A model generated the notes under the pieces. It worked only from the letters and a program-made list of their open reading frames with translations. It did not search any database and was not told where the DNA came from. A stretch of 64,000 nucleotides of DNA from Tistrella mobilis KA081020-065 (GTDB lineage: Bacteria; Pseudomonadota; Alphaproteobacteria; Tistrellales; Tistrellaceae), in NCBI RefSeq assembly GCF_000264455.2, contig NC_017956.1:665501-729500 (forward strand). Direction: 5' to 3'. A program made the position numbers and the translations under genes. How positions within the stretch are numbered: position 1 is the first letter of the stretch; the number at the start of each line of letters is the position of its first letter. This document shows positions 1 through 7,688 of the stretch, one piece after another.

Positions 1-2150
1 CGTGACAGGCGCTCGTCATCGCCGGCGGGCAGGCCGGCCAGCATGGCATCCAGGGCGCCGGGCACGAAATGCAGGCAGGCGACGCCCCGCGCCTCGATCA
101 ACCGGGCCAGCGCCTGCGGGTGATGGGCGGTCACCGCCGGGCAGAGCACCATGGGCGCGCCCATGGCGGGGGGCATCAGCATCTCCCAGACCGAGACGTC
201 GAAGCTGGCGGTCGTGCGGTGCAGGATCGGCTCGTGGTGCCGGTGGCCCAGGGCATGCCATTGCCAGACCAGCCGGTTGAGCAGGGCGGCATGGTCGACC
301 ATCACCCCCTTCGGCCGCCCGGTGGTGCCGGAGGTATAGAGCAGATAGGCCAGATGGTCGGGGGCCGGATCCGATAGTGTCACTTCGGGCGCGTCGAGCG
401 CACCCGCGTCATCCATCACCAGCAGCGGCCGGCTCGTCGCGATGGCAGCGAAATCCCGGCAGGTGATCACGGTGATCGCCTCGCCATCCGCGGCAATCTC
501 CGTCAGCCGCGCCGCCGGCAGGGCGGGGTCGAGCGGCAGGAAAGCCGCCCCGGATTTGAGCACGCCCAGAACCGCCGCAATCATCGCGGGCCGCCGGTCG
601 ATCATCACGCCCACGATCCGCCCGGGGCCGGCCCCGCGGGCGATCAGGGCCCGGGCGACCCTGTCGGACCAGAGATCGAGGGCCGCAAAGCTCGTGACTT
701 CTCCCGCCGCGGTCACCAGGGCGGGATCGGCGGATCTGAGACGCGCGGTGTCGCGGATCAGCTCCACGACGCTCGCGGCGCCGCCGGCCCGCCCCGGCAG
801 TGGCCGGGCCGTGTCGTTCACCCGCGCGATCAGGGCCCGTTCGGCCGCGGGCATGGGCGGGATCAGGTGTGCCAGCGGCGTGTCCGGGGTCGCCCGCTCC
901 AGCGCCTCCAACATCGGCCCCAGCCGGTCCACCACCGGTGCGGCACCCAGCGGGTCCCAATGGGCAGCATCCAACGCCAGATCGAAATCGACCGGCCCCT
1001 CTCCGCCCAGATCGCGGACATGCAGGGCGAGGGCGTATTTGTCGCCCTCGTGACTGACCGGGTGGAGCAGGGTGCGGCAGCCGGCGAAGCCCTGTGTGGC
1101 CTGCCGGGTCTCGAAGGAGAACAGCACATCGCCGAGCATGGCATCGCCGGCGCCGGGCCTGCGGCCGAGTGCCTTGCCGATCGCGCCCATGGGCAGGCGC
1201 TGATGACGGAAGCCACGGCGCATTGCCGCCTGAACCGCGGCTGCGGCCTCCCCAAGGGAGGTGGCAGGGTCGATCTGCAGGCCAAGCGGCATCAGCCGCA
1301 CGAAGGGGGCGATGGCCGCACGTTCGGCCGCGGTCATCCGGTTGCGGACCGGGGTGGCGACGATCATCGCCGCCCGGCCGGTCAATTCGTGGACCAGGGT
1401 CGCGAACAGGGTGAGCAGCAGGGCCGGCAGGGGAACGCCGGCCGCAGCGGCGACCGCCTCGATCCGGGCAAAGGCCGCCCGGTCGCGGGTGATCCGGGCC
1501 TTGAGCGACGGCCCGAAGGGGGGGCGGCGCAGAAAGGCCCGGGCGGGCAGATCGCCCAGCTCGCGGGCCCAGAAGGCGCTGTCTTCGGCCGCCTTCGGGC
1601 TCTGGATCCAGGCATGTTCGGCGGCCGGATCGGGCAGCGGTGCCGGGTCGGGCAGCGGCGTCCCGCCGGCCAGGATCGTGTCATAGGCCCGGCGGAAACG
1701 ATCGAAGAGCGCGAGCCCGGCCCAGCCGTCGACGATCAGATGATGGCAGCGGAACAGAATGGTCCGCCGGTCCGGTGCCGCCTTCAGGATCCACATGTCG
1801 TGCATGACCCGGCCGTCCTCGGGACGGATCGGCTCGGCCCAGAGGGCGGCTGCCCGGGCGGCGACGCTCATCCCGGGTTCGGCGTCGGCGCTGAAATCTT
1901 CCAGCCGGAACGGGATGGGACCTGCGTCGTCGGGCGGGGCCACCGCCAGCATCGGCTGATGATCCCGCAGTACCAGGCGGGCCCGCATGGCCGCCACGTC
2001 GCGCATGACCGCCCGATAGGCCGCCGCCGCCGCCCGATCGTCGAAGGCGCCGTCCACCTGCATCTCGCCCCCGACCAGATAGAGCCGGTCGGGGTTGAGC
2101 GTGCGATCGAAGAATATGTCGCGCTGGGCAAGGTTGAGGTGATGCAGCAT
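1..2150 (-). CDS. Non-ribosomal peptide synthetase, condensation and adenylation domains (3' end outside window)
   Basis: Only the first ~716 codons are visible; the frame stays open to the left edge. Residues 1-450 form a condensation domain with the HHxxxDG motif as HHLIVDG at 136-142. An adenylation domain follows, with YTSGTTGRPKG at 605-615 and FDVSVWE at 650-656. The layout and the wording of the A domain resemble EntF. The specificity positions that can be read are D651, V652, W655 and H694, i.e. D-V-W-H, the start of the classic serine code; the rest lies outside the window. The start is ATG 2150. A C domain at the very N terminus implies that an acyl or peptidyl donor is supplied in trans. 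It is the last gene of the leftward operon beginning at 7463, 133 bp after the hydrolase with no terminator between. Carrier and release domains cannot be seen. The family is certain; the substrate is inferred. Confidence 0.93.
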   Translation of the reverse strand, partial: MLHHLNLAQRDIFFDRTLNPDRLYLVGGEMQVDGAFDDRAAAAAYRAVMRDVAAMRARLVLRDHQPMLAVAPPDDAGPIPFRLEDFSADAEPGMSVAARAAALWAEPIRPEDGRVMHDMWILKAAPDRRTILFRCHHLIVDGWAGLALFDRFRRAYDTILAGGTPLPDPAPLPDPAAEHAWIQSPKAAEDSAFWARELGDLPARAFLRRPPFGPSLKARITRDRAAFARIEAVAAAAGVPLPALLLTLFATLVHELTGRAAMIVATPVRNRMTAAERAAIAPFVRLMPLGLQIDPATSLGEAAAAVQAAMRRGFRHQRLPMGAIGKALGRRPGAGDAMLGDVLFSFETRQATQGFAGCRTLLHPVSHEGDKYALALHVRDLGGEGPVDFDLALDAAHWDPLGAAPVVDRLGPMLEALERATPDTPLAHLIPPMPAAERALIARVNDTARPLPGRAGGAASVVELIRDTARLRSADPALVTAAGEVTSFAALDLWSDRVARALIARGAGPGRIVGVMIDRRPAMIAAVLGVLKSGAAFLPLDPALPAARLTEIAADGEAITVITCRDFAAIATSRPLLVMDDAGALDAPEVTLSDPAPDHLAYLLYTSGTTGRPKGVMVDHAALLNRLVWQWHALGHRHHEPILHRTTASFDVSVWEMLMPPAMGAPMVLCPAVTAHHPQALARLIEARGVACLHFVPGALDAMLAGLPAGDDERLS

Positions 2151-2188
2151 GGGGCTGCCTCCCGGACGGGGCATCTGCGCCCGTTGAG

Positions 2189-2220
2189 GGAATATGCGGG
2201 GGGACGGAATATGCGGGGGG
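2189..2220. repeat. Perfect 15-bp direct repeat, period 17, upstream of the NRPS gene
   Basis: GGAATATGCGGGGGG occurs at 2189-2203 and again at 2206-2220, 39 bp upstream of the NRPS start. The following + strand stretch (to ~2270) is very G-rich, so G-quadruplex formation is possible. It lies in the only sizeable gap of the operon. The role is unknown; it could be a regulator site or a replication-slippage product. Confidence 0.6.
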
Positions 2221-2283
2221 TGCCGTGGGCGGCGGGCGGGGGCGCCGCGGGCGGCGGGAGGAGAGGGTGAGGTGCGGGGCCGC

Positions 2284-2832
2284 TCAGAGGTCCTCCATCA
2301 ATTCTCTCAAGAGATCCTGGCCCAGCGGCCAGTGGCCGAAGCCCGAATCGGCGTTGATGTGGCCGGCGCCGGGAATGAGGGTGAGATCGGCGCCCCAGGC
2401 GGCTGCGAAGCCGGCGGCCCGCTCGGGCGCGACATAGGGGTCGTCGTCGCTCGCCACCACCAGGGTGCGGAAGGGCAGGACCAGGGTCGGCATCGGGGCA
2501 AAGACCCGCGCCTCTTCCGGCGTGTGATCCGGGCTGTCGACATCGGCCGGAGAGACGAGCAGGGCGCCCGTCACCCGGCCAGCGCGGGCGGAGGTTTCCG
2601 CCCAGCGCACCACCAGCGCACAGGACAGGCTGTGCGCCACCAGCACCACCGGTCCGGGGGCCAGCGCGACCGCCTCGTCCAGGGCCGCAAGCCATTCCGA
2701 CGCGACCGGGCGGTCCCAGTCGCGCTGTTCCACCCGCCGCCAGGCGGGGTTTTCGTCCAGCCACAGGCTTTGCCAATGGTCGGGGCCGGATCCGCCCAGC
2801 CCCGGCACGATCAGAACGGTTGGGGTCACCAT
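2284..2832 (-). CDS. RBBP9/YdeN-family alpha/beta serine hydrolase
   Basis: A 182-residue small alpha/beta hydrolase. The N terminus carries the RBBP9/YdeN signature PGLGGSGPDHWQSLW. The nucleophile serine is in VAHSLSCA, the acid is likely in SDDDPYV, and the histidine is in GAGHINADSGFGHWP near the C terminus. The ATG at 2832 has AGGAG six bases upstream. It begins 20 bp after the halogenase and is followed by the NRPS. In this setting an editing or product-releasing esterase/thioesterase role is plausible but inferred. RBBP9/YdeN members have few defined natural substrates. Confidence 0.85.
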   Translation of the reverse strand: MVTPTVLIVPGLGGSGPDHWQSLWLDENPAWRRVEQRDWDRPVASEWLAALDEAVALAPGPVVLVAHSLSCALVVRWAETSARAGRVTGALLVSPADVDSPDHTPEEARVFAPMPTLVLPFRTLVVASDDDPYVAPERAAGFAAAWGADLTLIPGAGHINADSGFGHWPLGQDLLRELMEDL

Positions 2833-2852
2833 GGGGTCTCCTGCCTCGACGC

Positions 2853-4577
2853 TCAGACCTCGTATTCCGCGCCGACACCGTCGAAGCGCAGCCGGTGCTG
2901 GATCTCGACCGGCTGGTCGTCGCGGTCATAGCCTTTCAGCATCCCGGCCTCGATCAGGCGGATCACGATCTGCGACGACAGGTCGGGGCCGTCATCGGCC
3001 TGTTTCAGCCGTTTCACCAGCTCGCGATAGCCGACGGTTTCGTGCGACAGCCCGGCCAGCACGTCGCGATGGGCTTCGGTCATCGAATACTTCATCATCC
3101 GCCGGCCGCGCCCGTCGGCGACCAACTGGCGCTCGACCAGGCTGAAATCCATCGGGTCGACCTTGAAGGTCGGCACCAGTGAGACCTCGCCGCCGGTCCA
3201 TTCGAACCGCTTGATCGAATTGAGATTGCGGGTCAGCGCCCCGATCCACTGCACCCGCTTGGCGGCGAGTTCCTCTTCGGTGAAGTCGTCGGTGAGTTCG
3301 GTGCGCAGATGCTGGCCAAGGCTGATCATGTTGCCGGAGCGGTTGACGAATTTGCGCAGCAGCTCGTCCTCGTCCGTCTCTTCGGCCTGGCCGGTCAGGC
3401 GGGCGAACCAGGTTTTGTCCGAGAAGCGCTTGTCTTCCAGCCCCTGCACCCGGCGCTTGGACCAGAAGCTCGACGCCGGCATGACCTCCGACGCGTAGCT
3501 GTAGAACGAGGCCAGGAACTCGTGATACTGCGAATAGCTCTCGCGATAGGCGGCGTCATACCAGGCATGGACATCATCGGCCCGGTCGGGATGGTCGATC
3601 AGGAAGTCGATCGCAGCCCCGGCATAGACACCGGACTGGGTGGCGAGATGCACGCCCTGCGAGAACAGCGGGTCGGTGAAGCAGGCGCTGTCGCCGGCCA
3701 GGAAGGCCCGGCCCATCGACATGCGCTCGGCATTGTACGACCACTCGCGGATGATCCGGGCCTCGGCGCGGGGATCGTCCAGATCGACGATGGAGGCAAC
3801 CTCCGGCGCGGCCCGCAGGCAGTCTTCCAGGAATGCCTGGCGGCCGCGGGCGTTGATCTCGGCGGCATTGTCGACATCGACCACCGCGCCCACGGAGTAG
3901 GTGCCGTCCTTCAGCGGGATCATCCACACCCAGCCCTTCTCGAAAGTGATCGAGAAGGTGGTGCCGTCCAGATCGCCGGTGAATTTGCGGATCGAGGGGT
4001 AGTAGTTCCAGACCGCGAGCGAGCGGTAGAACTCGTCATACCGCCTGAGCCCCAGCTCGCGGGCAATCAGCCCGTTCTGGCCGGTGGCATCGACGACATA
4101 GGATCCGGGCAGCACCACCTCGGCATCGTCGGCCACCCGCCTTGCGCGGACCAGCACGCCGTCGCCATGGTCGTAATCGACCGAGGCGACGGCATGGCCC
4201 ATGCGGATATCGACCCCGGCATCGCGGGCGGCATCCAGCAGCAGGCCGTCGAATTCCTGGCGGTAGACCTGGATCGCGTGGTCGTAGATCCAGGGCTCGG
4301 GCCGCGGGGTGGCGAAGGAGAAGGTCCAGGGCGCCTGGCCCAGCCCCCAGACGAAGGTGGCCGAGGGCTTGCGCACGAAGCCGCGCTCCATGATCCGGTC
4401 CATCAGCCCCAGCCGGTCGAGCAGCGACAGCGTGCCGGGCAGCAGGCTTTCGCCGATCTTGTAGGCGGGTTCGGTCGCACGTTCGAGCAGGACGACGTCG
4501 CGACCGCGGCGACGCAGGGTGAGGGCGGCAACGCAGCCGGCCGGGCCGGCACCGATGATCAGCACGGGATCGCTCAT
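2853..4577 (-). CDS. Flavin-dependent halogenase (CndH/PltA-like) with C-terminal extension
   Basis: A 574-residue FAD protein. GAGPAG at 9-14 binds FAD. The halogenase fingerprint WxWxIP is present as WVWMIP at 216-221. A lysine at 70 within RKPSATFVWG fits the catalytic lysine that forms the haloamine intermediate. GDSACFTDPLFSQG lies at 295-308. These features separate it from simple monooxygenases, which lack WxWxIP. The family includes enzymes that chlorinate phenolic or pyrrolic substrates, often while tethered to a carrier protein, and needs FADH2 from a partner reductase; none is encoded nearby. The last ~100 residues look like a winged-helix-like helical extension. The start ATG overlaps the stop of the acyltransferase gene (ATGA), indicating translational coupling. 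Substrate unknown. Confidence 0.92.
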   Translation of the reverse strand: MSDPVLIIGAGPAGCVAALTLRRRGRDVVLLERATEPAYKIGESLLPGTLSLLDRLGLMDRIMERGFVRKPSATFVWGLGQAPWTFSFATPRPEPWIYDHAIQVYRQEFDGLLLDAARDAGVDIRMGHAVASVDYDHGDGVLVRARRVADDAEVVLPGSYVVDATGQNGLIARELGLRRYDEFYRSLAVWNYYPSIRKFTGDLDGTTFSITFEKGWVWMIPLKDGTYSVGAVVDVDNAAEINARGRQAFLEDCLRAAPEVASIVDLDDPRAEARIIREWSYNAERMSMGRAFLAGDSACFTDPLFSQGVHLATQSGVYAGAAIDFLIDHPDRADDVHAWYDAAYRESYSQYHEFLASFYSYASEVMPASSFWSKRRVQGLEDKRFSDKTWFARLTGQAEETDEDELLRKFVNRSGNMISLGQHLRTELTDDFTEEELAAKRVQWIGALTRNLNSIKRFEWTGGEVSLVPTFKVDPMDFSLVERQLVADGRGRRMMKYSMTEAHRDVLAGLSHETVGYRELVKRLKQADDGPDLSSQIVIRLIEAGMLKGYDRDDQPVEIQHRLRFDGVGAEYEV

Positions 4578-5254
4578 GGGGTCGTGACCTCGTTGGACGG
4601 GGTGGGCGTGGCAGCTTGGGGGGCGAACAGGAAGGCGGTCTTGGGCTGGTCCTTGCGGAAGACGAAGGCACCGGACGAGACATTGGCCGCGACCGACACG
4701 CCGGCCTGTATGCGGTTGCCGTCGCCCAGCGTCAGCCGCGGCTGAACCGAGGCGGCAACGCCGAAGAAGTTGTTGGCGCCGAGCGTGACATAGCCCGCAA
4801 GCTGCACCCCCGACGAGAACACGTTGTTGCGGCCCGAGACGCCGTCATGGCCGAAAGAGCAGCCGTAATTCATTACGGTGAAGGGGCCGGGCCGGGCGTT
4901 GACGCCGATATGGACCCGGGGCCCGAGCACCGTGCCCGGGCCGATCTCCGCACCCGGCATGACGGTTGCGGTCGGATGGATGATGGTGGCGACGGGCCAG
5001 CCGGCGTCGTCGAACCAGCGGGCGATCAGCTCGGTGCGCACCGCGATCTCGGCCATGCCGAGCGCGAAGACCTCGCCCGGGGCCGGCTGATAATCCTCGG
5101 GCCGCCCCAGCCAGGCGGGGGCCGGTGCGCCGTGCTCTTCCCAGGCCGTACGGGACAGGTCGAGGAAGCCGCGGAGCGTGAAGCCGGCATCGGCGGCATA
5201 GGCCGCGACTTCCCGGGCGAAACCGCCCGACCCGAAGATGACCAGATCCGTCAT
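4574..5254 (-). CDS. NeuD/PglD-type acyltransferase (left-handed beta-helix)
   Basis: 226 residues. The N-terminal Rossmann-like half begins with IFGSGGFAREV, typical of NeuD/PglD sugar O- or N-acyltransferases. The C-terminal half is a hexapeptide-repeat left-handed beta-helix from residue ~95 on (HPTATVMPGAEIGPGTVLG). The conserved catalytic-type histidine is in CSFGHDGVSG. Such enzymes use acyl-CoA to acylate an amino or hydroxyl group. The start overlaps the ligase stop and its stop overlaps the halogenase start (both ATGA), so it belongs to the operon. It may use the acyl donor made by the upstream ligase, but this is inferred. No sugar-nucleotide genes are near, which argues against an ordinary polysaccharide role. 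Confidence 0.85.
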   Translation of the reverse strand: MTDLVIFGSGGFAREVAAYAADAGFTLRGFLDLSRTAWEEHGAPAPAWLGRPEDYQPAPGEVFALGMAEIAVRTELIARWFDDAGWPVATIIHPTATVMPGAEIGPGTVLGPRVHIGVNARPGPFTVMNYGCSFGHDGVSGRNNVFSSGVQLAGYVTLGANNFFGVAASVQPRLTLGDGNRIQAGVSVAANVSSGAFVFRKDQPKTAFLFAPQAATPTPSNEVTTP

Positions 5255-6627
5255 GACGCCTCCCGCGAGATGAGCTTCTTGAACCGGGCCGAATAGGGGA
5301 TGTCGGTCACGATCTTCACCCGGACCGGCACCTTGAACGGGTCGAGCCGCTCGCGGGCATGGGCCTTGACCGCTTTCACCAGGGCGGCGGGATCGGCGGG
5401 CACCGCGTCGGGGGCCGGCACGATCTCGGCCATCACCGCCTGACCGGTGATGGCGTTGGGCTGGCCGAAGACCTTGCAGTCGGCGACCAGACCCGAGGCC
5501 ATCAGCACGCCTTCGACCTCGGCCGGGAACACCTTCTCGCCGCCGACATTGATGATCTCCTTGGCGCGCCCTTTCACTTTCAGGAAGCCGTCGGGGGTTT
5601 CCTCGACCAGATCGCCGGTCCGGAACCAACCGTCATCGGTGAAGGCATCCATCGGGTGGTTGAGATAGCCGACGATCCGCCGCCGGCTGCGCAGCCACAA
5701 CTCGCCATCGACGATGCGATGCTCGACCGCGTCGTCGTCGAAGCGCATCGCGAGACTGGTCGACGCCCGGCTGACGGTGGAGACGATGCCGGTTTCGGAG
5801 GTGCCGAAGGTCTGGAGCAGCCGGGCGCGGGGCAGGCGGCTGCGCAGCAGGCCGAGCAGCCCTTCGGGCATCGGCTCGGTACCGTAGGTGATCATCCGCA
5901 AGGTCGAGAAATCATGGGCTTCGACTGCGCCGCTCATCAGCATGAGATTGAGGAAGGTGGGCGAGGCGGGCAGCACCTGGACCCGGTGCCGGGCGATGGC
6001 GCCGGCAACCGCCAAGGGCGTGCGCTCCGCCGGCAGCACCAGGGTCGTGCCCTGGGCGAGGCTCGAGAAGATGGTGTTGATGCCGCCGATATGGTCGAAC
6101 ATCAGGAAAAGCAGCAGGCGCAGGGGCTTGGTGCGGGGGGCGCCGCCCAGATAGCTGGCGCTCAGCCGGTCCAGATCGTGCAGCATCGCCTTGGGCCGGC
6201 CGGTGGTGCCGCTGCTGAACAGGATCAGCCCGGCATGGCCCGCCTCGCGCAGTTGTGCCACCAGCGGCGCCTCGTCGCCTTCGGGGGGGATCGCTTCCGG
6301 CCGGTGGCCGGTTTCGGGGCGCAGCTGCCAGACCGCCCGGGCAAGCGCGGCCTTGTCGCTGCGTTCGGCCGGCACGGTCGAGGTGTCGAGCGCCACGACG
6401 GTGCCCAGCGCCTGAAGCGCCAGCAGCAGGGCCAGGGTATTTGCGCCGGCCTCGCCGTCGAGCTTGACCACATCGCCGGCGGAAACCCCGGCCGCCCGCA
6501 GCCGTTCCGTCGCGTCCCGGGCCTGATCGGCGAGGGCCGCGAATGACGTCTCGATGCCGGTTGAATCGTCGATCAGGGCGACCGCCGCGCCGATACCGGC
6601 GATCCGGTCGAGCAGGCTTTCGGTCAT
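5251..6627 (-). CDS. AMP-dependent acyl-adenylating ligase (ANL superfamily)
   Basis: A 458-residue adenylate-forming enzyme, shorter than fatty acyl-CoA ligases (~550). The phosphate loop is FSSGTTGRPKAM. Further core motifs are FGTSETG, the ATP-contacting GWFRTGDLVE and the hinge KGRAKEIINVGGEKVFP. The C-terminal lysine motif, normally S/T-G-K, reads SARFKKLI: a lysine is present but the preceding glycine is replaced, so the second half-reaction may use an unusual acceptor. The start ATG 6627 overlaps the SDR stop (ATGA). It probably activates a carboxylic acid for transfer to CoA, a carrier protein or the neighbouring acyltransferase. Substrate unknown. Confidence 0.88.
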   Translation of the reverse strand: MTESLLDRIAGIGAAVALIDDSTGIETSFAALADQARDATERLRAAGVSAGDVVKLDGEAGANTLALLLALQALGTVVALDTSTVPAERSDKAALARAVWQLRPETGHRPEAIPPEGDEAPLVAQLREAGHAGLILFSSGTTGRPKAMLHDLDRLSASYLGGAPRTKPLRLLLFLMFDHIGGINTIFSSLAQGTTLVLPAERTPLAVAGAIARHRVQVLPASPTFLNLMLMSGAVEAHDFSTLRMITYGTEPMPEGLLGLLRSRLPRARLLQTFGTSETGIVSTVSRASTSLAMRFDDDAVEHRIVDGELWLRSRRRIVGYLNHPMDAFTDDGWFRTGDLVEETPDGFLKVKGRAKEIINVGGEKVFPAEVEGVLMASGLVADCKVFGQPNAITGQAVMAEIVPAPDAVPADPAALVKAVKAHARERLDPFKVPVRVKIVTDIPYSARFKKLISREAS

Positions 6628-7463
6628 CGGGATACCCCTCCCAGATAGATGATCTGGCCGGTGACCATCGCGGCCGCCGGGTCGGCCAGGAAATCGATCA
6701 CCCGCACCACCTCGTCGGTGGTGGCCAGCCGCGACACGGTCTGGGCCGAAAGCAGCCGGTCGATCGTCTCGGGCGGCACGGTTCGGGTCATGCGGGTGCG
6801 CACCGGCCCGGGGCCGACGGCATTGACGGCGATGCCCATGGGGGCGAGTTCCCGCGCCAGCGTCTGGGTCAGGCTTTCGACCGCCGCCTTGGCGGCGGCA
6901 TAGGCGGCCGCACCGGCGAGCTTCAGGGGCACGGCGACGCTGGTGAGGTTGACGATACGACCGCCCGCCGGGGGCGTGTCTGCCGGGGCGTCCCGATCCC
7001 GGCGGTGGGCTTCGGGCCGCATCAGCCGCGCCGCTTCCCGAGCGCAGACGAAGCTGCCGATCACATTGGTGCGCAGCAGGGCCTCCAGCGTTTCGGCCGG
7101 GGTCAGCAGCGCATGGTTCATCGAGGCTTCGCCGGCGGCGTTGATCAGCACGTCGATCCGGCCATGGGCGCGCCTGATGGCCGACATCATCGCCTTGACC
7201 GCCGCCTCGTCGGCGACGTCCAGCCGGTGGTGGACATAGGCCGGATGCTCGATGGGCGAGGGGCTGCGGGCACAGCCATGCACCAGATCACCCCGTTCCA
7301 GGAAATGTGCAGCCGTCCGCCGGCCGATCCCCTTGCTGGCCCCGGTCACCACCACCACCCGGCCGGATACGTCCGGCCCGCGGGCGACAGACGCCGCCCG
7401 GCTGGCGCCTGGGGTCGTCTCTGTCGTGCCGTCCTCGGCCGGAAGCGGGGCGTCTTCATCCAT
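6624..7463 (-). CDS. Short-chain dehydrogenase/reductase (first gene of the NRPS-halogenase operon)
   Basis: 279 residues, classical SDR. The NAD(P) motif TGASKGIG lies at ~37-44, the structural NAAG follows, then a serine and the Y-x-x-x-K pair in AAYAAAKAAVESL, and the PGPVRTRM segment. It resembles FabG-type 3-oxoacyl reductases. I chose ATG 7463 rather than the in-frame TTG at 7472 because GAGG lies 10 bases upstream of the ATG and directly abuts the TTG. About 30 residues precede the Rossmann fold. It is the promoter-proximal gene of a six-gene leftward operon and may reduce a keto or hydroxy group of the precursor. Confidence 0.85.
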   Translation of the reverse strand: MDEDAPLPAEDGTTETTPGASRAASVARGPDVSGRVVVVTGASKGIGRRTAAHFLERGDLVHGCARSPSPIEHPAYVHHRLDVADEAAVKAMMSAIRRAHGRIDVLINAAGEASMNHALLTPAETLEALLRTNVIGSFVCAREAARLMRPEAHRRDRDAPADTPPAGGRIVNLTSVAVPLKLAGAAAYAAAKAAVESLTQTLARELAPMGIAVNAVGPGPVRTRMTRTVPPETIDRLLSAQTVSRLATTDEVVRVIDFLADPAAAMVTGQIIYLGGVSR

Positions 7464-7472
7464 GAGGTGCAA

Positions 7473-7688
7473 CCTCGAAGAAGAAATTACCCTGGGGTTG
7501 ATCGCTTGCCAGCATCACTCCGTATCGCTCGTCATCCACGGCGAGCGGCTTGAGATATGAACGTCTGGGTTGCTTAATTCAGGGTAGACCTGCGCTCTGG
7601 CAATATCCAACCTTATTTTTGGTTGTGATATATTCAATGATATACGCGTATCGCCCCATGGTACGCGGATGGTGCCCGGCGTTCAGGG
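7473..7688. promoter_or_regulatory. AT-rich intergenic region with probable promoter of the NRPS-halogenase operon
   Basis: This is the only clearly AT-rich stretch in the first 20 kb (about 7590-7660). It contains two copies of GATATA (7627 and 7639) and the palindrome ATACGCGTAT at 7642-7651. No coding potential was seen. It lies directly upstream of the SDR that starts the biosynthetic operon and downstream of the M48 gene stop. A regulator site is plausible, but no specific factor can be named. Confidence 0.45.
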
